Positions 56,956 to 64,000 of a stretch of 64,000 bases of DNA are shown in pieces (the stretch's first letter is position 1; every line of letters starts with the position of its first letter). Both the position numbers and the translations under genes were made by a program. This DNA comes from Ustilaginoidea virens (Eukaryota > Ascomycota > Sordariomycetes > Hypocreales > Clavicipitaceae), in the NCBI RefSeq assembly GCF_000687475.1, contig NC_057321.1, positions 2,294,001 to 2,358,000 of the forward strand, given 5' to 3'. The notes under the pieces are model-generated. The model had not been told where the DNA came from. It did no database searches and saw only the letters and a program-made list of their open reading frames with translations.

Positions 56956-59208
56956 GCAGAGAAAAAACTTTTCGCGATTTCGCCCGCACCTCAGTACCGG
57001 CGCGAATACACCCCTAAAACAGTTAAAAAGTTGCTAAATCAATTCCTTACCTCGTCTTACCCTATCCGCCGATAGCGTATTAGCACCGGGAGGAAGGCGC
57101 GGTCGAGGCGGCGGAAATTATAGACTTAGACGGAAGAAATAGGGGTAGACTCGAGTCGAGTTACTACAACCACCGTATTACCATCGCTAATAACAATCAC
57201 AGACGAATTAGCGGCAATATCGCACAAACTAATGTAGGAACCCGAGAAGAAACCGAATTGCTTAAATAATATTATTAAAAGATCGCAGACTATATCCCGG
57301 CAGCCACACTAGGAAATGTATGGAACGCTATTACTAGCCTAGTCGATAGTATTAAATGTATTAACCGAACCAATCCCGCCCTAAACCTAAACTCGAACCT
57401 TATTACGACTAATAATCTGGAAAAAGTAGTAGAGAGCGCTATAAATAAAGCTTTTGCCTTAAAGACCCCCTTTAGAACAACCTAGGCTAGTATCGCTGCT
57501 AAAGGCATACTAACGACTATACTACCTAGACCGACCACCTTACTTATACCGCCGAGAATCTACCGTAAAATAATAATTAAAGGAGATAGTATTACTAAGA
57601 ACCTACAATAGAGAACCCCTATCGAGATTGTAAAAGCGGTAAATACTACTACTAGAGGTATTAACGCTATTGCCGCTCGCTGACTTTATAGCGGAGATAT
57701 AGTCGTCACCTTCGCAGAAGCCGCATCCTATTTTACTATAGAAACCACCTAGATCCCCCTTATATTCAGTATAAAAGCTACACCGAATATCTATACCTTT
57801 AGTATTATTATTAAAAGAATTCCCTACCTAATTCTCTAAGAATGTCCCTATTGAAGATATTAAACTAAACCTAGCCTAAGCTAACGGCCTTAATATTAAT
57901 AGAGTTACTATAAGGAAACCCCGCGAAGAAGCAATAAAAGCCCCCCTAATTATTAGAGTAACTAATATAGAAGCAGCAAACCGACTCTATAAGACTAAAG
58001 TTATCTACCAAATAGAAATCTTTAAGGCTAAACTATACGATAAAACTATCCACCTAAGATAGTACTACTAATGCTTCAAATTCAGATATATTGCGAATTA
58101 CTGCATAGAGACCCCTCGATGCGGACGGTATAGCATAGAGAGACACCCTAATAGAGATAAAGACTGCCTTAGTATTATCAGTAATAAAAGAGAGTACTGC
58201 CTTAACTACTAAGGACCCTATCCGGCTTAGTCTCGATTCTACCCTATAGCGAATAGGCAATAGGACATCATAAGACAGGCTTATAGCACCAGACTAATAC
58301 AGTTCGCAACTATTAGCACCTTATCGATGCCTCCCCCCCCTATCCTAGAGGATAAAAGCCGCAGATGCCTCGCTAATAACTCCCCTAAAGAGGACTCCTT
58401 AAGAAAACGAATCGGCAGACTATATAAAGAAAGCTCTATCGCCCCCAAAAGGACTAATAGTAGTAATAATATCGCTATATTCTTCTAACCTAACTTATCT
58501 AAGCCTACCGCTACTAATACACTAAAAGCCCTAACCCCCTAGCCCCAACACTAATAATAAAGGTACTATACTAGAATATACAAAAGAAATCACTATTAGC
58601 GCACCTTGCCTTCAACTATAAATCCGAACTGGATATTATTGCCTTCTAGGAATTCGCAGCCCCAGATAGACTCCCTCTATATTCCAGCCTCAATAGATAC
58701 TAAGTAGCTGCCTACAGCAGATATGTAGCGATCTATATCTATAAAAGATATACTCCCGGCTCCTAGGCAATAGACTCAGGTCCAGACTAGTGCTGTATTA
58801 TACTCTAAAACACTAATATCTACTCCGTTTACTCCCTAATCCCTTCCCCGAATTAATCTACCCCCCTCCAGGAATTCGCCTAAACCACCCCTTGCCCTTA
58901 CAGTATCTTTACTAGTAACTTTAATATCTACCACCCTATATAGGACCGCTCTTATAGAACCTCCCCAGGCTATAATACCCTCCTTAAACTCGCATTAAAA
59001 TAGAAGCTAACCCTTATAATACTATAGGGAGAGATAACTAGATAAGCCCTAGGCAAATATAATAGTACTATCGACCACGCATAGAGCATAAGAGACCTTA
59101 ACGTAGAGTTTATAGGGGCGGTAAATATCATTAGATCCGACTATATCCCTTAGGTAATTCAGGTAGAAATAGGATTAAATAAGTTTCGCAAACTACTACC
59201 GATATACT
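56955..59208 (+). mobile_element. 5' part of a non-LTR (LINE, Tad/I-like) retrotransposon, RIP-degraded
   Basis: Plus-strand reading through stops gives an ORF1-like protein ending in Cys/His knuckles at about 58070-58260 (CFKFRYIANYC; CGRYSIERHPNRDKDC; PYPA-SRFYPIANRQ). A second frame at about 58570-59080 resembles an AP endonuclease (an ELDIIAFQEF-like start, NFNIYHPI-DRS in place of DFNxHHPxW). A zinc-knuckle ORF1 followed by an AP endonuclease is typical of Tad-like LINEs. The reverse transcriptase part is missing because LTR element 3 starts at 59209. The exact left edge is uncertain. Confidence 0.7.
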
Positions 59209-59985
59209 TGTTAAAATCCTATAGTAGCCTACTAGGCTGCTGGCCTAATGCCCTATTGGTCTACTAACCTTCTGGCCCTTATACCGTCTCTTAGACTTAC
59301 GGTATTCTTACCAACCCAGGCCTTTGCCTTTTACCTTAAGGATTTTCAGTGGATTATTTACTGTATATCAAGTAAGGTAGGCCTTGTTGAAAAGGTGTGG
59401 CATTGCTAAATTAGCGTGGTTGCCTACTAGCGTGGTGGCGGCCTACTAGCGTGGTGTGGCATTGCTAAATTAGCGTGGTGGCCTACTAGCGTGGTGGCTA
59501 GTCCACTAGTGTGGTGGTTAGTCACTAGCGTGGTGGCTAGTTACTAGTACGGTGACTAATTACTAGTGCGGTGGTTAGGGTGGTTGGAAAGGCCGGATAT
59601 AGTGGGGCTGCTGACGTATCATATACGTGGCATAGTGAGCATTACGGGGAGCTATCTTACTAGCTACCCTGAATGCCTGGGCCCACCCCTCCTTCGTGTA
59701 TATATAGGATAGCTTTCCCCCGTCTTTCTAGATAGTTGAAGGGCAGCACAATCGAGTCTATTAATGCACTATATGCCTCTTAACTTCCACCTTCCCTGCG
59801 TTTCTGGTTATCTTATATTTGCCTTGCCTTTACACTTGCCCTGCTTTATAGCACTTGTATAGTCTTAGGACTTAGTGAAAAATCTAGTATTTATACTAAG
59901 ATTAGTTCACAGGTCGCAGACAGTCTTGTGCCATCTAGCTAGCTAGTAAGGCTTTGCTTTTATAGTGACCTTGAGAATTGCAATA
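59209..59985 (+). repeat. 5' LTR of Copia element 3 (about 775 bp)
   Basis: Begins TGTTAAAATCC and ends GAATTGCAATA, as in the element 1 LTR. It contains internal GCGTGGTGGC/CTACTAGC direct repeats (about 59395-59575) and a GTATATATAGG TATA box near 59699. Confidence 0.9.
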
Positions 59986-60000
59986 GGTTATAAGCCCGGG
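59986..60000 (+). other. Primer-binding site of element 3, half tRNA-iMet type
   Basis: GGTTATAAGCCCGGG lies directly after the LTR. The copy at 63921-63935 is GGTTATGAGCCCGGG, which is complementary to the anticodon arm of initiator methionine tRNA (GGGCUCAUAACC). Drosophila copia and relatives use this internal, half-tRNA primer. The G-to-A difference here is a RIP-type change. Confidence 0.7.
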
Positions 60001-60379
60001 TTTTTACTTCTTTGTTTTTACCCTACCTCTTTTATGTTCACCCTTTGGTCTCTCTTGCTTATTAGTACTACTAATATAGCTATCCTTTGGTATCCTTGGC
60101 TTACCCTTATCACCTTTGGCTTACCCTTTGTTACCTACGGCATTACCCTGCGGCAATCAACGGCGTACCCCTACGGCAACTTACGGCGTAACCTTACGGT
60201 ACTTTTAGCGTAACCTTACGTTATTTTTGGTGTAACCTACGGCACCTACGGACTTTATAGTGTGATATCTATCACACTATACCACTGTATAACACCTTTG
60301 CACCTAGTGCACGACACCTACTGCACCATACGGCACCTGTTATACTCTTCCACTTATAGCACTTTTGGTACGGCACTTA

Positions 60380-60480
60380 CGGCACCTTTTATATTACGGC
60401 ACCTATAGCACCTACGTCACCTACGGCACCTACGGCACCTACGGCACCTACGGCACTTACGGCACCTTTATATTACGGCA
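60380..60480 (+). repeat. TACGGCACC 9-bp array in the leader of element 3
   Basis: CACCTACGG and CACTTACGG units recur about ten times, with looser TACGGC copies from about 60135 on. It lies between the primer-binding site and the gag start at 60720, in the untranslated leader. Confidence 0.8.
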
Positions 60481-60889
60481 CCACATAAGCACCTTAAATA
60501 CTAACGCTATATTCTGGACTTGCACAACGCCTACGGCATCTGTGCTTTTATACTGAGACCTACCGCTATATTCTGCGGTTACCTTTTATAGTAGGCTACT
60601 AGCCACTATATTTACTAGCTGTCCAGCTAGTTACTCGACTATTTTGCCAGCTATTTAGCTGGTTATTCATCTGTTCCTACAGCTATTGGCACCATTTTTA
60701 ACGACTTTTAACCACTATAATGGCACAGTCTAGGCCTTCCACTTATAAGGCCACTTTGGATTCCAACTCTAAAGCTTATCTTACTGCACGACTACAGCTA
60801 GATATGGACTATATAAAGTCCCAGATGAATACCCTAACTACCCTTATACAAGGCTTAGTTAGTAGGCAAAATAGTAACGTTCCTACTAT

Positions 60890-61165
60890 TATAATTAGCA
60901 AGGAACTAGTAGAGGCTACTAGCCCTACTATCTCCGGTCCTACTAATATGAACAGTAAAGACCCTATAGAGGCTATTAGCCCTACTATCCAACCTTCTGC
61001 TATTACGACTAGCAAGGACCCTGTAGAGGCTACTAGCCCTACTATCTAACCTTCTGCTATTACGACTAGCAAGGACCCTGTAGAGGCTACTAGCCCTACT
61101 ATCCAACCTTCTGCTATTACGACTAGCAAGGACCCTGTAGAGGCTACTAGCCCTACTACTATTAA
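60890..61165 (+). repeat. 57-bp repeats (19 codons) in the gag-like region of element 3
   Basis: TATTACGACTAGCAAGGACC recurs at 61001, 61058 and 61115, with looser copies upstream from about 60890. The unit encodes ITTSKDPVEATSPTIQPSA. Related units appear again at 61900-62110, between protease and pre-integrase. The stop at 61047 is a C-to-T change in one unit (CAA to TAA). Confidence 0.85.
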
Positions 61166-63169
61166 TGCCGCTTCTACTAATAATAGCAAGAATAATTCTA
61201 CTAATAATAGGAAAAAGAAGCAGCAAAAGAAGAAGGAATAGGACTATAATAATAGCAGCAAACAGCAAAATATTGAGTCCTTTATTATAGGCAATTATAA
61301 TACCCAGGATACTAATATATCCTATTCCTCTTCTTCTACCACTATATCCACTGATATAAGCTATAGTGCTAAATCAGGCGGTAGGACCCCTAAGGATGCC
61401 CTCCTTTACGATACAGGCTCTACTTATCATATTGTAAATAATAAGAAGTATTTCACCACTTTTCACCATTTTGAGAAGGATGATAAGCCGGTAATTACTA
61501 CTAGTGGTAGCCCTATTTCCCCTACTGGTTGGGGCATAGCACGATTTACTATGCTACAGGGCGTTAATCCCACTAAATGGGGTATTATAGAGCTCAAGAA
61601 TGCACTATATATTCCTACCTTGGATATTAACATTATTAGCGGTGTAAAGTACTATGCCGCTAAAGGGGTACTAATTAGAAATCAGCTTTGGTCAGCAAGC
61701 CGTAAATGCATCGGCATTTTTAATTTTGAAAAATACGGCTTTTTCCTTCTACAGAAAGGAATAGACACATCACTACTGCATCAACCTTGCAGCTATTATA
61801 CTATTACTAATAGTATATCAGTAGAGGTCCCTAGCCCTACTAACCCTGCTGATTATAGTAATCCTGAGGATACTACTATTACCCCCGTTCCTACTACTGC
61901 GACTAGTAAGGAACCTGTAGAGGCTATTAGCCCTACTACTAACCAGCCCGCTACTATAACTAGCGAAGACCCTGTAGAGGCTACCAGCCCTACTACTAAC
62001 TCTCCCGCTATTACGACTAGCGAAAATCCCGCTATTACGACTAGCGAAAATCCCGCTATTACGACTAGCGAAAATCCTGTAGTGGCTACTAGCCCTACTC
62101 CTGCCCTTATAGCTGCTGATACAGACTATCAGAAGCTATTACAATTAGCCGGCATTTGGCATGTACGGCTAGGGCATATAGGTATTCAGCTACTTAAAAA
62201 GACCTATGCTAATACCTACCTTGTCTACCTTCTAAAGAAGAAGGTTATTACTAAAATAACCTTTATTACCTTTATCCACCAAAATGAAGGTATAGGCCCT
62301 ATTTCTAGTGGCCTAGAAGGGGACTTTCACAGAGGGCAAAATATAGGTTCAGAGGGGGTATCTAGCAGAGAACCTGCTATTTTACTGGATGACCTAGAAA
62401 GCATTCCTGACCCTACTAACTCTACTAACCTTACTAGCATTACTAGTACTAATGCTATACCGGATGACCTAGAAAGCATGCCGGACCCTACTAATTTTAC
62501 TAGCATTACTAATGCTACCCCGGATGATATTACTAATACTAATGCCACCGTGGATTACCTTCCTAAGTCAGAAGACTTTATAGGCGCCTTTCTAAATAGC
62601 GAGCTTTCTAAGACCATTTATATGGATATCCCTGACGGATTCCTTGAATTTACAGAGAGCTTATTACTAACTAATAGCAAGCTTTGGTCTAATATATAGC
62701 GCCAACGGCTACTAACTTTGCTTAAAGAAGCTGGATTCGACCCTTTTGTTAAGCAAGCTATCTTACTAAAGAAGGCCCTATACGGGCTAAAACAAGCACC
62801 CCGCGAATGGCAATACCGGCTAAAAGACCTGATTTCTAGTAAAGGTTTTTTACCTTTAGCTTCTGATGCTGCCGTCTTTTATAATAAGCAAACCAGCACC
62901 TTTATCGTCACCTATGTTGACGATTGCCTATTAGTTGGTCCAAATATAACTTATATTAACCAGCTAAAAAGGAAATTTCATAAGGTCTATACTATAGAAG
63001 ACCGCGGTCCGGCTTCCTTTTTCCTAGGCGTACAAATTATACGAAATAGGAAGGAAGGTTTATTGTGGCTACACCAAGCCCAATTTATAGCAGAGGTCTT
63101 AGCTAAATTCGGCTTACAGGATACTAAACCTCAGCTTATTCTACTTCAACCAGGGATTCTAAATGAATC

Positions 63170-63920
63170 TGTTAAAATCCTATAGTAGCCTACTAGGCTG
63201 CTGGCCTAATGCCCTACTGGCCTACTAACCTTCTGGCCCTTATACCGCCTCTTGGACTTACGGTAGTCTTACCAACCTTAGGCCTTTGCCTTTTACCTTA
63301 AGGATTTTCAGTGGATTATTTACTGTATATCAAGTAAGGTAGGCCTTGTTAAAAAAAGGTGTGGCATTGCTAAATTAGCGTGGTTGCCTACTAGCGTGGT
63401 GGCGGCCTACTAGCGTGGTGTGGCATTGCTAAATTAGCGTGGTGGCCTACTAGCGTGGTGGCTAGTCCACTAGTGTGGTAGTTAGTCACTAGCGTGGTGA
63501 CTAATTACTAGTGCGGTGGTTAGGGTGGTTGGAAAGGTCGGATATAGCGGGGTTGCTGACGTATTATAGCGAGCATTACGGGGAGCCTTCTTACTGGCTA
63601 CCCTGAATGCCTGGGCCCACCCCTCCTTCGTGTATATATAGGATAGCTTTTCCCCTTCTTTCTAGATAGTAGAAGGGTAGCACAATCGAGTCTGTTAATG
63701 CACTATATGCCTCTTAACTTCTTACCTTCCCTGCGTTTTCTGGTTATCTTATATTTGCCTTGCCTTTACACTTGCCTTGCTTTATAGCACTTGTATAGTC
63801 TTAGGACTTGGTGAAAAATCTAGTATTATACTAAGATTAGTTCACAGGTCGCAGACAGTCTTGTGCCATCTAGCTAGCTAGTAAGGCTCTGCTTTTATAG
63901 TGACCTTGAGAATTGCAATA
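63170..63920 (+). repeat. Second LTR of element 3 (751 bp)
   Basis: Begins TGTTAAAATCC directly after the codons for LNES and ends GAATTGCAATA. It matches the LTR at 59209 apart from scattered transitions and small indels, including about 20 bp missing near 63565. Confidence 0.9.
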
Positions 63921-64000
63921 GGTTATGAGCCCGGGTTCTTACTTCTTTGTTTTAACCCTACCTTTTTGTATTCACCCCTTAGTCTCTTTTGCTTATTAGT
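63921..64000 (+). mobile_element. Start of a further tandem element copy (primer-binding site and leader, partial)
   Basis: GGTTATGAGCCCGGG followed by about 65 bp matches 59986-60065 closely. The LTR at 63170 therefore also acts as the 5' LTR of another internal region that continues beyond the window. Confidence 0.85.

Larger units (their letters stand above)
59209..63920 (+). mobile_element. Internally deleted Copia derivative, element 3
   Basis: Two LTRs flank a 3.2-kb interior whose single frame from 60720 to 63185 has only three stops (61047, 61239, 62697). It keeps a short gag-like start, the protease (YDTGSTYHIVNN, near 61410), a pre-integrase (WHVRLGHIGIQLLKK, near 62157), the integrase C-terminal tail (TYLVYLLKKKV), and the reverse transcriptase from DFIGAFLNSELS through TYVDDCLLVG to GILNES. 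Compared with element 1 it lacks the integrase core and the reverse transcriptase N-terminus; RNase H and the polypurine tract are also gone, as the frame runs straight into the 3' LTR. It cannot move by itself. Confidence 0.85.

Noticed and set aside
1..64000. tRNA or rRNA genes
   Set aside because: I looked for T-arm (GGTTCGA) and cloverleaf patterns and saw none convincing; the only tRNA-like signal is the retroelement primer-binding site. A covariance-model scan would settle it.

Overview
The window is a piece of a filamentous ascomycete chromosome, most likely a sordariomycete and probably Hypocreales. The reasons are short spliceosomal introns (55-168 bp) with GT..AG ends and CTGAC/CTAAC-type branch sites, a class II hydrophobin, a fungal Iec3 subunit, and a sharp split into a GC-rich gene compartment (1 to about 38,835) and an AT-rich transposon compartment (38,836 to the end). 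The second part is full of TAG/TAA stops produced by C-to-T and G-to-A transitions, the signature of repeat-induced point mutation (RIP). The species cannot be fixed from sequence alone.

Gene compartment, left to right: the last codons of a Cyp40/Cpr6-like cyclophilin (1-126, +); a 13-copy 72-bp repeat inside a long minus-strand reading frame of unknown function (1013-2677); low-complexity DNA; a Bud2/Cla2-type RasGAP (4527-8492, -); a conserved-looking Ser-rich protein (11767-13011, -); a 6.4-kb gene-poor stretch; mitochondrial NADP-isocitrate dehydrogenase (19431-20999, +, 3 exons); the INO80 subunit Iec3 (21961-23208, -, 2 exons); a 250-bp 7-mer satellite; the SM protein Sly1 (24247-26615, -, 5 exons); a large PNUTS-like protein with a TFIIS-N-like domain, an RVxW motif and a CCCH finger (29333-33928, +, 4 exons); translin (34964-36101, -, 4 exons); and a class II hydrophobin (36968-37310, -, 2 exons). 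These are mostly unrelated housekeeping genes, not a cluster. Intergenic DNA is rich in micro- and minisatellites. Exon joins were worked out by hand from reading frame, splice signals and family knowledge.

Transposon compartment: Copia element A (38836 to about 43205, -), heavily mutated, whose LTR marks the compartment boundary; Gypsy element B (43206 to about 48425, +), heavily mutated; an unassigned decayed stretch (48426-49348); Copia element 1 (49349-52958, -), lightly mutated, cut in its integrase by Copia element 2 (52959 to about 56955, -); a 5' part of a non-LTR retrotransposon with zinc knuckles and an AP endonuclease (about 56955-59208, +); and element 3 (59209-63920, +), an internally deleted relative of element 1. 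The second LTR of element 3 is followed at once by another primer-binding site and leader, so a tandem copy runs off the window end.

I found no convincing undescribed multi-gene system. The items most worth a second look are the 72-bp-repeat gene; the deletion-derivative Copia family, which keeps one reading frame through three or more deletions, shares an in-frame TAG with its full-length relative, probably primes from a half tRNA-iMet and sits in tandem; the 7-mer satellite upstream of iec3; and the PNUTS-like protein.
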